Positions 22,997-36,310 of a stretch of DNA of 64,000 nt are shown piece after piece. The notes beneath the pieces were generated by a model. That model worked only from the letters and a program-made list of their open reading frames with translations. It was not told the DNA's origin and did no database searches. The stretch spans positions 3,286,001 to 3,350,000 of the forward strand of contig JAGYVD010000002.1 in assembly GCA_021209875.1 (NCBI GenBank), in the 5' to 3' direction. This stretch comes from Rosellinia necatrix (lineage: Eukaryota; Ascomycota; Sordariomycetes; Xylariales; Xylariaceae). Position 1 is the stretch's first letter, and the number at the start of each line of letters is the position of its first letter. Position numbers and translations under genes: made by a program.

Positions 22997-25020
22997 ATCT
23001 ATATATTTATGAACTAGTATATATTTAATTTTTATTTAAATAGTTTTTTCTACTTTTTAAGTTTTAATTAATATATATATAAAACTTCTGTTAAAAATAT
23101 TAATTGTAATAATTAAAACATTATTTTTATTATTTAATATTTAATGCATTAAATTTAATATTAAAAATAATAATTAAGTTATTATTTTTGATCTTTATAA
23201 AACTTTAATATAAAATTAATTTATTAAACATAATTTTAATTTATATTTTAGTAATTTAAGTATAATAATCAATATTAAAGCTTTAATTTTTATATAATTG
23301 ATTATATTATAATATAAATAATATATTTAATATAATATTATAAACTATTAATAAGTTTATTTATAATATAGCTTGTTATAAGAGATTATTTAATTTTAAT
23401 ATTTCAGGTTAAAGTTATGTTAAAATGATAAGTAACTTATTATTTATTTATATAAATAATTAATGAAAATATAAGCTTTATAATTTAATTCTAGGTTTAA
23501 TATAAAATATAAAAATAAAAACAGAAAGAAAACTTATAAAAATATATTAATACATTATAAATATTTGTTTTTAAAAGAGATTTAAAATAATATCAACTTG
23601 TTTTATTGAAAAATAAATATAATAACCAAAGTCAATATTTTATGCTGAATTTAATATTAAAAAAAAATTAAACCATTTATAATATTAAATAATTTCATAA
23701 GAATTTATATGTTATATTTAAAGCATTTATATATCTTATGTTATTTTAATTGATTATTATTTATAAACTTTTTATTTATTTATTGTTTATATAATATAGA
23801 TTTCTTTGTATGGTTTAATTAAAATTGTTTTTTATAAACTTTTTAAATAAAACTAAAAGTTTATATATAAACCTTTATAATTAAATTTAAAAAAACAGTG
23901 TATAATTTAATAAATAAAGATAAAAATAATATTAAGAATTAAGGTATTAATTGTTTAAATATTATTTTTGATTATTTGTATATAGTTTTAATTTATTTTT
24001 ATTAATAAAATATTTGTTTTAAAAATATATTAAATTGTTATTATTCTTATACTTTATAGCTTATATTAAAATAAACTTTATTTAATTAATTAAAAACAGG
24101 TATGAAAAAGGTTTAATTAATTTTTATCAATTTAATAAAAATGTTTAAATATTAAAAATAAATAATCAGGTACATTTAAAAATATATTTATTAAAATAAT
24201 AAATAAAGTTTAATTTTTTATTAAATAAACAAGTTATAAATAAAATATATATAGCTTATAAAACCTAGTTTTATAAAACTAGTTAATTTTAATTACGCTA
24301 GTCTAAGTTACATAATTTATTTCCACGCTATTAACAATTACTTAACATAAAGACCTATAATAGTTTGCTTATATCAGCCCATGTGCTAATTCTTTTTTAT
24401 AAGCACTGCTTATAATAATAACTCCACTGATGTTTAATATATAAATAACCTGTTATATTTAAACTCTAAAGATTTAAATATAACCGGCTAGCTATGATAA
24501 AAATTAGATGTTAAGAATTTTAAAGTATAAATTTATAAAATATAAAATTGATCTTGGAAATCAATGGAATACAAACAACTTAATATATTAAATAAAAAAA
24601 ATATAAGTTAACCATAATAATAATTTTATATAAATAGTTAAGCTTATAAAAACTATAAAAAAATAATATATTTTACATATGTGAAAATATCTTTTATTTA
24701 TATTTATATTAATGTTTATATAAATCTTTAATTTGTTTATTTTAAAGTAAGAGCTTTAAATATATATAAAAAATCGAAATATTTTATTGTTTAAAAAATA
24801 GCTTCATATGTTATAATTCAAGCTAATATTTAATTTATAGTTCTAAAATTTTTAAAAACACCTGAATAAATTGTTTGTAGAACAAATAATTAAATGTAAA
24901 TATATTTTGAATCTAATAAATAAAGTACCGTGTTAATTAAGTTATAAATATTTTATTATATATTATTTTTTATAAACTTTTAAATAATTATTATAAACAT
25001 ATATAATGTTGGAGTAAAAT
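22997..25020. repeat. RIP-eroded block with repeat G copy 2 and a retrotransposon fragment
   Basis: From about 23,650 to 24,418 it is repeat G, collinear with 6,300-7,066. From about 24,430 to 25,020 it is collinear with 48,145-48,780, inside the copia-type element. Shared anchors include TTTAAATATAACCGGCT and TTTTATATAAATAGTTAAGC. The match stops at the family A copy that starts at 25,021. The part from 22,997 to 23,650 shows nothing specific. Confidence 0.6.
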
Positions 25021-25206
25021 TAGTATGGTTTACTAGGGGTAGTATGGTTAAGTCTATAAAAGCGTAATATAGAATTAAAAAAAGAAGGGCTTCTGGTCCT
25101 TGCAGGACTAGAAGCCTTAGGCTAGTATTTTATTTAATTTATATAATTTTTATTTAGCTTGCTGCGCTAGCTAAATAAAAAGCTTTTTTTTTTTTAACTG
25201 TGTTAA
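25021..25206 (+). mobile_element. Family A repeat, copy 3 (~186 bp)
   Basis: It begins TAGTATGGTTTACTAGGGG and ends ACTGTGTTAA. Both hairpins are recognisable, but C-to-T and G-to-A changes have hit both arms (TTATTTAGC against GCTAGCTAAATAA), so this copy has been through RIP. Its left flank matches the retrotransposon sequence at 48,145-48,780 but its right flank does not continue it, so this is not a simple 186 bp insertion into that element. Confidence 0.75.
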
Positions 25207-27252
25207 GTGCTGGGGCTTGAATAAAGTGTTATTATTTTTAATAATTATATGACTTTTTTTTGCTGTTTATAAGGTCGGCTATAGCTTTTTTTTAATTTTT
25301 TTTTAGCTAAGGTTTATTTTTTTTTTAATCTTAGTATTTTTTAATTAGTTTTTTAATACTTTGTAGTTATTATTTTAATTTTTATTAGTTGTTTTTATAA
25401 CGGTATTTTTTTTATTTAACAAAATAATTAAATCTATTTTTAGTACAGTTTATTTAGTGTTTAAAAATTATTTTAATTGTAAACAAGTTTTTTTTTTTTT
25501 AAGTCCTGCTTTTTAAATATTAGCTTTAATGCTGGTATTTTTTAATAAAAAAGATTTTTTCTAGTGTTTTTAAGTAATAAAAGCGCAACTAAAATAATAA
25601 AGTAAATATTAAAAATATTTAGCAATTTTAATTTGTAGGCTAATTTATTAACTTTTTTTCATTTTTATAATATTATCTGTTATTAAAAATATTTTTAAAT
25701 AGCTTTTAAAAAATAATATTTTAAATAAAGTTTTAAAATCTTATATTTTTATATTAAACTTTATTAATTTATATTTATTGTTTTAATAGAGTTTTATATA
25801 TATTGTGGTAAAATTTAAAGCTTATTTTATATTTTTATAAAAATGCTTTTATATAAATAAAATATTTTTAATAATTATATTTATTTTTATATTAGCAAAA
25901 ATATTGTTTAGTTTAAATAATCAAAATTATAATCAAAATTTAAAAAGCTGTTTATAAGCTAATATTTTTATAAGTTTTAAGTATGTTTTATTTAAGTTTT
26001 ATTAGAAAAATAGCAATATATTTATTTAATCGCGATTTAAATATATATATATATAATATTAAATAGCGATTTTTATTCTTTAATTTTTGTTTAAATAAAT
26101 TATTATTTTATAAATAATCAAAAGTTGTTGTTAAAAGTTTTGCTTTTATAGCTTTTAAAGTTTTATTTAAATTTTAAAAGTAAATTTATAATTTTGATTA
26201 GAAATAATACTAATTAATATATTTTAATTAAATAATCAAAATTGTTTAGCTAATATTTTTGCTTATTTTTTAATAACATATTTTTGTTGCTAAAAATAAA
26301 TAATAAACGTTTTAATATAACATATATTATTATTAATATATTATAGTAAATAAATTTTTTAATTCCAATAATATAATTAAAATAATATTTTAAGCAAGCT
26401 TATAATAAAGTTTATTAGAATGATTTTTATTAGTTTAATATTTTCTTCTTAAATAATTTAATAATTATTATATAGTTTTTTTGCTAATATTATATAACTT
26501 ATATTTGTTATAATAATTTAAATATGCTTTTATGTTATAAGTTTTTAATTTAATTATATAAAGCTTTAATTCTTTTACTATATATAGTTTATTAAAATAA
26601 TATATATTATTATATATTATTATTAAATATTTAGTTCTTTATTTTTCAAATATGGATAATTTATGTTTATTTTTTAATTAACAGTACATAAAAATTATCT
26701 ATATTTATAAAAAATATTTGAGCTTAAAAAGATTTATAATGTTTTTGTTGCTTTTATAAATCGTTTTAAAACTTTTTAATATTCAAAATATTTACTATAA
26801 TTTATTATAATTTTAGTTTTTGTTATTTTTTTATTATTAGTTTTAAATATATAATTTATATATTGTTTAATCTTAGTTTTTATTAGTTTAGATTATTTTT
26901 TTTTTCATATTTGTTAAGTTAGTAATTTTTTAATTAATTAAATATAATTAAAGTATAATTTATTCTTTTAATATATAATATATTTATAGTTCATATTATA
27001 ATAAATATATAAACGTGTTAATTAAACCTTTATTTATAGAGTTAATAAATTTATTATTAAGCTTAATTTAATTTAATATGGTTTTTATTATTAAATAATT
27101 AATTAAAACAACTATTAAATAAATTAAAGCGTTAATTATAGTTTACAACCATTAATATACGTATATTATATAAGCTATTTTTAGCTTAAAAAGTTTATAT
27201 TTTATTTCAAGTTATAATATATAGCAATCTAAAAATATTATTAGTAATACTT
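25207..27252. repeat. RIP-eroded AT-rich block
   Basis: No gene or defined repeat is seen. The right flank of family A copy 3 (25,207 on) is unlike the inner flanks of copies 1 and 2, so family A edges do not share a common interior. Confidence 0.55.
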
Positions 27253-27502
27253 GTTGCACCAGTTATAAATAAGAAGTCGCGGCTCCAGCAATAAATGATA
27301 TATTATACAAAAATCTACAGATGAAAAAAAAGAAAAAGTAAGTGGGAGGAATTAGCCCACTAAAATTCTGGCTAAATGCAGGTGTGTATAAGGTAGGTCC
27401 AGTCTGCGCGCTACAGCTGGTCTACGCGCACCAGTTGGCAACAGGTCTACGGATGTCCCATGGGTGCTATATATATTATAAAAAGGACCAGTTATCTGTA
27501 AC
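27253..27502 (+). mobile_element. Family C element, copy 2 (250 bp, best preserved)
   Basis: It starts GTTGCACCAGTTATAAATAA and ends GGACCAGTTATCTGTAAC. The end reversed reads GTTACAGATAACTGG, a short imperfect inverted partner of the start. It contains the arms TGCGCG (27405-27410) and CGCGCA (27425-27430) and the core TTGGCAACAGGT. Possible target bases are TACTT on the left and TATTT on the right, one RIP-type change apart, which is weak evidence. No coding capacity. Confidence 0.7.
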
Positions 27503-28570
27503 TATTTTTTTTTAAAAAAAAATAGCTTGTTTATAAAATATGTCCAGGTTTTAAAGGTGTAATTTTTATATAATATTTTTTAACAAAAAAAAAAATTGCA
27601 TTAAGTATTTATTTATATAATGTTTTTAAGCTTTTATATTATTAAATTATTATATAAGTTTTTTATATTATATTATTTTTTTTACGTTTGTTTTAGTTTA
27701 TGTTTGCTTTTGTTTTTATTTTATTATATTTTTTATAGACTTTATTATTGTTTTTATATATTATATTAAACTTTTTTTTTTGCTGCTTATAATAAATTTT
27801 TTAATTTTGTTGAAAGTTCTGCTGCTTTTAAATTTATATTATAAAATTTTTTAATAATTTTATATTATTTTTAAAGTTTTTATTAAATATTATTTATTAT
27901 TAAGATTTTAATTTTTTAATTAATTTAATATTATAAGCTTTTATAATATATTTTTAAAGCTTTAATTTTTTTATAATAATTTTTTTTATAGTTGAACTAG
28001 TTTTTGTTTGATTTTTAATTATTTGATTTAATAATAAATTATTTAAATTTAATTATGATTAGTTTATATAATTTTAGTAGATTAATTTTTAATGAAATAA
28101 TATTTTTAAAATAAATATATTTTTGTTTTTATTAATTATTTTAAATTTTATTATATTATAAAATAGTTTAATTTATTAAATAAACAGTTTATATTTTATA
28201 ATTATTTTTTTTTAGTATTAATATATCGTTTTTATATTAAAGTCAAAGTTTTGTTATTTATAGTTAGCTTATTTTATTATTTATATTTAAGTTTATTTTA
28301 AATATTTTTAATAAAGTTTATAAAATAAAGTATTTTTTATATTTTATTTTATATTTTTGTTCTAAATTTTGTTTTTTAACTAGTAGTTGTTTTAGTTTTT
28401 TTGCTGCTGTTTTATTTTTTTAGACAACATTAAAAAATATCAAAGATTTTATTTTTATTTTATATAATAATAGTTTTGTAAATTTATAAAATAATAACTT
28501 TGGAACATAATTTATTATTTATATTTGTTTTAATTAATAGTTTTAATAATAATTAATATAAAGTTTGTTA
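27503..28570. repeat. RIP-eroded AT-rich block
   Basis: T-rich on the plus strand, with no open frame or recognisable element. A few TTTTTTGCTGC remnants are the only GC content. Confidence 0.5.
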
Positions 28571-28815
28571 GAGTAGGCAAGGGGTGCCAGGCTTGGCACC
28601 ACCAGTTGCCCCACTATAAGATTAGATAAGGTGGCCCAGGCCACCTGGGCTAGCCCACTTAGGCTAGGCCCACCTATATACCTGTACTAATAGGTGGAAT
28701 TTTAGGACTGCACTTAAAATTCTATTATTTTTATTATTAACATATATATAACACTATAATACAGACCAGCATATAATAAAATATAGCTATTTATAGCTTT
28801 ATATTTTTAACCAGG
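28571..28815 (+). mobile_element. Family B MITE-like element, copy 2 (245 bp)
   Basis: Same ends as copy 1 (GAGTAGGCAAGGGGTGCCAGG to AACCAGG). The flanking 7-mers are TTTGTTA (28564-28570) and CTTATTA (28816-28822). They differ by one C/T and one G/A change, as expected if an original CTTGTTA duplication was later hit by RIP on each side. The left half is nearly intact and the right half is eroded. Confidence 0.75.
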
Positions 28816-30221
28816 CTTATTAAATTAGTGCTTTTGCAACGATTAGATTAAAAATACTTTTTTAAGCAGCTTTTATAAACTATTTACTTAAGTTTTACAG
28901 TTAAAAACAGCTTTTTTATTTTGCGGCAGTTTATATTACGCGGCTAAATATAAAAAAACTAATAAAATTAGCTGCAAATTACGCTATTTTATTTATTAAC
29001 TAGTTAAATCTTTAACTAACTAATTAATTAATCAGAGCTTTAGATTTAATAATTCTAGCTAGTTTTACCCATTTTATCGTTTTTAGCGTTTTTAAGCAGA
29101 TCTGTTAATTTTAGCTAATTTAACCAAGCTACTAATTCTACCGACCCTAGCCTGAGCTGACCTAGCTTAGCCTAGCCTAGCTTAGCCAGCCGGCCGGCCA
29201 GCCAAGCTAAATTATAGCTTTTATTAGTTATTAAATAAAAGCTGTTTGAATAAATAATATATAAAAAAAATAAAACTACGCTATAATAATATATTAATAA
29301 TATAAATAAAAAGTATAACAAATTAACAGCAAATATTACTAAAATAAAAATATTTTATTTTAAGTTAAATATTACAACTAAGTTTTTTAACTTAAAAATA
29401 AATGCTTTAAATATAAGACTAAGCTTTTTAATGTTAAAAATAAGCTTTTTTAAAGTTAAAAATAAGTTTTATAAGTAACTGTTTCAATTTATTAATAAGC
29501 TTTATATAAAATAGCAGTAGTTTTAAAAACTTAACAAGCAATTAAACTAAAACGGCTTAAGCTGATAAGTTTAAAGCTAACAGTTTTACTAAAGCTAATA
29601 ATTTTATTAAAATTAATAATAATATTAGTTTAAAAATTATATTTATAAAGCCTCTAGCTATTAAAAATGTTAATATTAGCTTTTTTTTTTTAAAAATACC
29701 GCAGCTTTAATTAATCCGGCTATATAATATAAACCGGTTATATATTTAGTTTTTAATACAGCTATATCATTAATTTATAATTTAGCTAATTTAGTTAATT
29801 AAATGTTTAATTATTTTGATAATTTAGCTTATTAAGCTAATTATTTTAATCTAGCTAATTAAGCTAATTAATTTAACTTATTTAATCAGGTTAGTTAATT
29901 TAATTTAGCTAATTAAACACGCTAATTTAATAACGTTAATTAAGCTTTAGCTAATTAAAGCTTTAAATATATAGCTTGTTTAAACAAGCAAGCGATATTT
30001 TAATTTATTTAACGCAAGTTGTAGTACACGCGGGCTAACAGAACTTTTAAAAAAAGTAATTTTAATTAGCTAAAAATTATAACAATTTTTTAAAACTAAT
30101 AAAATAAGCTTATTTTTAATTATATAAAAAAGCTAAGAGCCAAAAAAACTTTAAAAAGCTATATAAAAAAAATCGAACAAGCTTGTAGTAAGCTTGTACA
30201 AAAAGCTGAACGTTTTTATAA

Positions 30222-30254
30222 TTTTAGCTTTAGCTTTAGCTATAGCTTTAGCTT
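30222..30254 (+). repeat. Imperfect TTTAGC hexamer repeat
   Basis: About five tandem copies of TTTAGC with one CTATAGC variant. This is a short tandem repeat with no sign of function. Confidence 0.6.
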
Positions 30255-30256
30255 AG

Positions 30257-30463
30257 TTAAACAAAAGTCTTAATAACAACTATATAAACAAAATAACTTT
30301 TAAAATATTAAAAGTTTTAATTATTTTAATAAAGCTAGTAGTTTTATTAGTTTTAATACGCGTTGTTAAAACTGCAGAAAAACTAAAAACAGCTAGAATT
30401 ATAACCAGAACAGCAGCTGCAGCTAGACCAGCAGAATTTCCGATAAAAAAAATAGTTACCTAG
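30257..30463 (+). pseudogene. Open reading-frame relic without a start codon, family unknown
   Basis: A frame open for 68 codons between TAG at 30,254 and TAG at 30,461, with no ATG near its 5' end. The last third reads KTAEKLKTARIITRTAAAA then RPAEFP and is coded by DNA that still has many CA dinucleotides, unlike the leucine/isoleucine-rich first part, which is typical of random AT-rich sequence. It may be the least damaged piece of a transposon gene. No domain is recognised. Confidence 0.25.
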
Positions 30464-30684
30464 TATGCTAGCTAAATAACAGCTTGTTTTTATTACGTTT
30501 TTATATAAATTAACACTTAAAAAAGCTTAAAGCTAAATTAAAGCTTTTAAACTAAATAAAAAGCTTAAAACTAAATAAAAAACTTAGATTAAACTAATAA
30601 AATTTTAAAAAATTAATTAGCTAGCTGTTGCTAAATAGTTGCTTAAAGCAGCAACTATTTTTTTAAATGCTTGGCATTTTATTA

Positions 30685-30929
30685 AAGTAAACAAAAAATG
30701 CTAGGCTTAATACTACTAGTTGCTCCACTATGAAATTAAATAAAGTGGCCCAGGCCACTTAGGCTAGCCCACTTAAGCTAGGCCTACCTATATACCTGTA
30801 CTAATAAGTGAAATTCTAGGACTGCACCTAAAATTCTATCAATTTTATTACCAACATATATATAACACTACAATACAGACCAGCATACAGCAAAATACAG
30901 CTATTTACAGCTTTATACCCCTCACCAGA
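30685..30929 (+). mobile_element. Family B MITE-like element, copy 3 (245 bp)
   Basis: It starts AAGTAAACAAAAAATGCTAG, the RIP-altered form of the family start GAGTAGGCAAGGGGTGCCAG, and ends CCCCTCACCAGA. The flanks are TTTATTA (30678-30684) and CTTATCA (30930-30936), again equal once C-to-T changes are allowed. Here the left end is the eroded one and the right half is well kept, opposite to copy 2. Confidence 0.75.
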
Positions 30930-31499
30930 CTTATCAAAGTTTTAATTATTAATTAAAGTATTTGTTTATTATTTTTATTGGCTCAGCTATTTTATAATAT
31001 TTTATAAAAGCTAATATATATTTTATATTTATTAATTTATATAATTTTTCAATAAAAGCCAAAATAAATTATAATTTCTTTTTTAATGTCATAATTATAA
31101 ATATTTTAAATATTTTAAATAAGCTTTAATAATATATTTTTATTTTATTAGTTATTATAGTTTATATTATATAAAATATTGTTTATATTTTCTTTAAACG
31201 GTTTATTATAATTAAAACGTTATTATTTTTATATTTATTTTTAAGCATTTATTTAAAATTTATTATTAAATATTATTATATATAGTTAAAAATTAATAAT
31301 AATTTTAAAAACTTTGAAGTTTTATTACAAAAGAATTTTATTAGTCAGGATTTTATATAGTTTGCTATATATATATTATAACTATTAGCTAGTTTAAACT
31401 ATTATTATTTTTTAACTCTAGTTTTGTAGTTTTATATTTATTTAAATAAACAGTAAATATATAATTATAAATTTCTTATATAAGTTTTATATTTAAATA

Positions 31500-34400
31500 A
31501 AAATAATTAAAAACTATTAGTTTTTATATATTGTTATTCATCTGTTTTAAATTGCTAAAAGTTGTTGTTTTTATTTTTTAGTTTTTAATTAATAGATTTT
31601 TCTTTTAAAGTTTTTTAGTTTTTTTAATATTTTATTAACTAGCTAAAAACTAGTTAATTTTTAATTTTTTTTAAAGCTAATATAAAAACTTAATATTTTT
31701 TGTTTATAAAAATATTAGTTTTATCTTATTAATAATAAGTTAAAAAATAGCTAAATGTTTTTATCTTTTTTGTAGCTTTTATATTATTAAATCTTTTGTT
31801 TATATAATAAAATATTAGCTATTACGTTTTTTTTAAAATAAAAATAATTAAAAATTATATTTTAACAATAGTTTTCTTTATTTAATTTATTTTAAGTTTA
31901 AATATTATTTTATGTTAAAATATTTTAATATTTAATAATTTATAATTATAAAAAAGTTTTTTTAACAGTTAATTAATTTTAGTTTTTATTTTTTAACGTT
32001 ATAGTTATAGCTACTATTTTTAAAAATAAAATAGAAAATATTATTAATTTTTATATCGCTATGATAATATTTTTGCTGCAACTTTATTAAACAAATGAGT
32101 TTTAATTTTTATGAACAGCTTATATTAATAATATTCTAATAAAAAAGCTGTTATTAAAGCTTTTTTTAATTTGTAAAAAGCTTTATTATGATTATTTATT
32201 TAATTAAAAGCTTTGTTTTTTTATCTTAAACCATTTAAAAAACTTATAATATAACTACATTAATTAATAAATTTTAATAATATTAAAAAGTTTTAAAAGA
32301 ATTATATATTTTTATTATAATAAAAGTTTTTAATTAATTATGGCTTTAATTTTTATTGCATGAACTTATATATTTTTAATATTAATAATATAATTTTCAA
32401 ATTTAGTTTATAATATATAAAACTTTGATTTGTTTAAATCAGTTTATAAACTAATTTTATATAGCTTTTAAAAACCTTTTTACATATATTTTATATATAT
32501 TTAAATTATTTAAATAAATCAATATCTTATTTATATATATATTTAAAAGATTATTTTAAAAATTAAATAATATATTGTTAGTATATTTTTAAAATATAAA
32601 TAAACTGTTTATTAGTTTAAATAGTACTATTTTATAACAGTATATTTAACATTTTATATAAAAAATAGTTAAACTTTTATTATTTTTATATATATTAACA
32701 TAATAAAAGGCCTGTTTTATATTAACTTTTGTATAAATTTTAATATTTAAAATATAAAACAGGGTTTTTTAATAAATAATAAAAAATACTTATTTTTCTT
32801 TTATAATTTTGTTTAATTTTTAATAGTTTATATAAAAGCAGAGTTTTTGCTACTTTTTTTATAAATTATATAAATAATATATATAACGCGTTTTTAAATT
32901 TAATAAAAACTTTTTATAAGTTATTAATTAAATATTTTTATACAGCTTTTAATTTATTAAGCAATATTTTATATAAAAAACTTGATTTTATATTTCTTGC
33001 TGTTTTATTTTCTATAAAATCTATTTTATAATTCACACAAAATTCATAAAAAAATAAATAAACTGATTTCTTTTAGTTAAACATGTTAAAAAGTTATAGT
33101 ATTTTAAAAATATAAGTTTTAATATTTTTGTTTTAGTTCATTTTATTATTTATTTTTATTTGTTTATTTTTGTATTTATTTATGAGTTTATTAATTTAAT
33201 AAATATTAATAATTTATTTTTATTAAAATATTTGTTTTTTTAAAAAATTATAAACGTTGTAGTATTAAAAATAATAATTTAAATATTAGGTTTCTTTTAT
33301 ATTAACATATACTGTTTCATTTTATATAATAAAATTTATTAACATAAGCTTTTTATAAAAAGAACATGGTTTTATGCACTTTTTAAAATTAGGTTTATTT
33401 TTAATATAAAACAGCGGTTTTTTTTTATTATTTTTTTTTTTTTTAAATGATTTTATATCGTGTTGTTTTTTTTTTTTTTTAGAAGCATATTTTTAAAAGT
33501 ATTTGCTGCAGCAATTTCTTTTGAAGTTTTTTTTTGTTAAGTTTAAGATTATAATTTTATTAGTTGGCGTTTTTTTAATATTTTAAAAATTAAAACTAAG
33601 TTTTTGTTTTATTTATTATTTATAATATAACTATATTTACAATTTTTAATGAATTTAAAAAAACTAAAATATATTATTTTATGTTTAATAATATATTATA
33701 TTATTTAAAGTATTTTTTTTAATTATAACTTTGCCGTTTATATTTAATATATTAATAAAAACGTTTTCAAAAATGTTATTATATATTTTTAAAACTAGTT
33801 ATAATATTATATTAATTTTTAATTTAATTTTTATTATATTTAATAATTATTTATTCTTTAAACTTATTTATAATTTATAAATAAAATAGCTTAATTAGTT
33901 TTTTAATAAAAACTCTATTTATATGTTTATATATACCTGCTTTAATATTTTTAAATATGTTATAACTTTTCAAAAATAATTTTTATTATATAAAGTATAT
34001 ATATATAATAAAAGTTTATTATTTAAATCATTATTTATTATATTCCTTTTAATTATAAATAATAATACTAGCTTTAAAAAAAGATTATTTATTTTAAAAT
34101 CATTTTTTTCTGTTTTAATATTAAAATGCTTTTTTAATATTATAATAAAAATTAGTTCATATTTATTTATTATAGTATTAACACAGGGTTATATTATCTT
34201 TAATTAAAAAGTTTTAAAAATAATCTTTAGTAATATATTTTTTATTTATAATAAAAATATTTATTTTTATAATTAATAGTTTTATTGTCTTAGTTAATAA
34301 TTTAAACGTTTAGTTTTAATTTATTAATAATAATATAAATAAAATAAATATTTGTTTTTAATAAACGTGATAAAAATACAATTATATTAAATATAAGTTA

Positions 34401-34900
34401 TATTTTTAAGTTTTTTTTATTTGATAAATATTAATATATTTTTAATTATTTATAAATAAATAATAAGCTATTTACATATAATATTTTATACATATATTAA
34501 AATTTACTGATTTTTAAAATATTAAAAATTGTTTTAATGATTAATTATGATAACTGTTTATTTTAAACTTTTTTTGATTTAGCTTTATTAAAACATGTTT
34601 TTTAGCAAGTTTTATAAAGTCAGTTTTAAATTAAATAAATTTAAATAAAGAATATTTATTAAAATTTACTATTTTATAATGAGCTTTTATTTTTTTATAC
34701 TTTCATATTTTTATAAATATTATATAAATATTATATTCAGTTTTTAAATGTTGTAATTATATTAAAATGCTTATTTAAAAAATTAAAAACCAGGTTTTTT
34801 AACATTTTTTTAGCAAAATAAGATTTAATATTGCTTATTTTTGTAAAGTTGTTTATAAACTAGGTTATATTAACTTTTAAACTATTAATTATATTATAAT
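31500..34900 (+). repeat. Long repeat unit H, copy 2 (uninterrupted)
   Basis: Collinear with 7,100-10,700 (anchors 31,920, 32,582 and 34,447). At about 32,680-32,720, where copy 1 has the family B insertion, this copy reads straight through (AATAAAAGGCCTG then TTTTATATTAAC), so it looks like the unoccupied site. Edges and family are uncertain. Confidence 0.55.
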
Positions 34901-35799
34901 ATAAAATTTTAAAATTAATTTTGTTTTTTATAGTTTTATTATAGCATTAATTTATTAAAACTTTAATAAATTTACAAGATTTTTTTTTATAAACTTTTAA
35001 ACAAAATATATTTTATATTTAATTAAGCAAACCAACTACTTACTAGTTTAATTTATATAAAAAATCTTATCAACTGTTTTATTTTTTAATTATTATTTAA
35101 AGTTTAGTTATAACGCGGTTTACAGCGGCGTTATTAAAACTTTTTCATAAGGTAAATATAAAAAGTTTAAAACAAGCGGCTTAACATAGCTTATTTAATT
35201 TTTATTAAACTTTAGTATAATTTTTTTATAAATTAATAAAATAGCTTTATATTATTTTTTGTTTTGTAGTCTAGTTTTTAAGTTTTTTTAATATTTTTTT
35301 TAATGTTTTGTTTAATTAAATTATATATATTTTATATTTTTCCATTTATTGAAAAACAATTTTATTTATTTTAAAATATATTATATAACAAAATAATAAT
35401 TTATTATTATTTATTAAGATATTATTAATATATGTTTAAAGTTTTATTTTATTAAATAAAGCAGCAGCCGTAAAAAATATTTAAGTTAAATTAGTAAATA
35501 TTTTAACATTGATTAGTTTTTATAAAAAAATAGGTCGTTTATTTTTAACAGCCAAGCTTATAAACTATTATATTGATAAGCTGACAACTTTAAAAAAAAA
35601 CTTCCTTCTTTTTTTATATAATACTTTTTTAAATGTAAAGCCCTAGGTTTACAAATAGAATTTTAAAGCTAGCTTTATTAATAGTTTTTAAGGGCTAATA
35701 TGAGTTTTGTTTTTAGTTTTTATAACAAATTATATTATAACAAGTTTTTTAGAGCTAAATTAAATATATTTAATTTTATACAGGTTATTTATATTACTC

Positions 35800-36310
35800 A
35801 CAGCGCATACCGCGCAGTATAAATAGCATGTATTCTAAGGTGGAGCATAAGCTTAACACAGGTTGTTTTTAATATAAAGCTGCAGCTAAAAGTGTAGTAA
35901 ACAAAGGTTTATTTTTTAAAGTTAAATTTAATATATAGTTAAGTTTAAAAAGCTAGCCGGAAAAGTATTTTATATTATATATACGATTGCCTTATTAAAA
36001 AAACCTGATTTTTTTTTAATAGCTTGTTATTATTAAACAATATATAAAATAAATTTAAAGCTTTTTGAAGTTTAATATATTTAAAAATTAAAGTTATAAC
36101 AAAAAAAGTTTAATAATAAAGCTTTAATTTCAAAAAAAACTTATTTATTTATATAATTAATAAAATATATAGCATAATATAAATAATACATATTTTAAAA
36201 AAAAATAAGGTGAAAATAATTTGTTTTTAATATAAAGCTATAATTAAAAATATAATAAATATATAATTAAATTTAATAAACTAATTAAAAAATATTTAAA
36301 TTTATGTTTT
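35800..36310 (+). repeat. Tandem duplication with a period of about 360 bp
   Basis: AAATAGCATGTATTCTAAG at 35,821 corresponds to AAATAATACATATTTTAAA at 36,181, and TTGTTTTTAATATAAAGC occurs at 35,863 and 36,221. The first unit keeps GC-rich bases (CACAGCGCATACCGCGCAG near 35,800), whereas the second is fully eroded. The similarity covers roughly 100-150 bases of each unit. Confidence 0.45.

Larger units (their letters stand above)
28816..30684. repeat. Degraded region between family B copies 2 and 3
   Basis: It is less AT-extreme than its surroundings. It holds a GC tract of repeated CCTAG/CTTAG units ending in CCGGCCGGCC (29,141-29,210), TTAGCTAA-rich DNA (29,760-29,960), a TTTAGC hexamer run (30,222-30,254) and an open stretch on the plus strand (30,257-30,463, separate entry). 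It could be the inside of an element, but the bordering B copies have their own target duplications and so are not its terminal repeats. Confidence 0.45.

Noticed and set aside
28571..30929. Family B copies 2 and 3 as LTRs of a 2.4 kb element
   Set aside because: Each copy has its own 7 bp flanking duplication once RIP changes are allowed, and copy 1 stands alone, so they are separate insertions.
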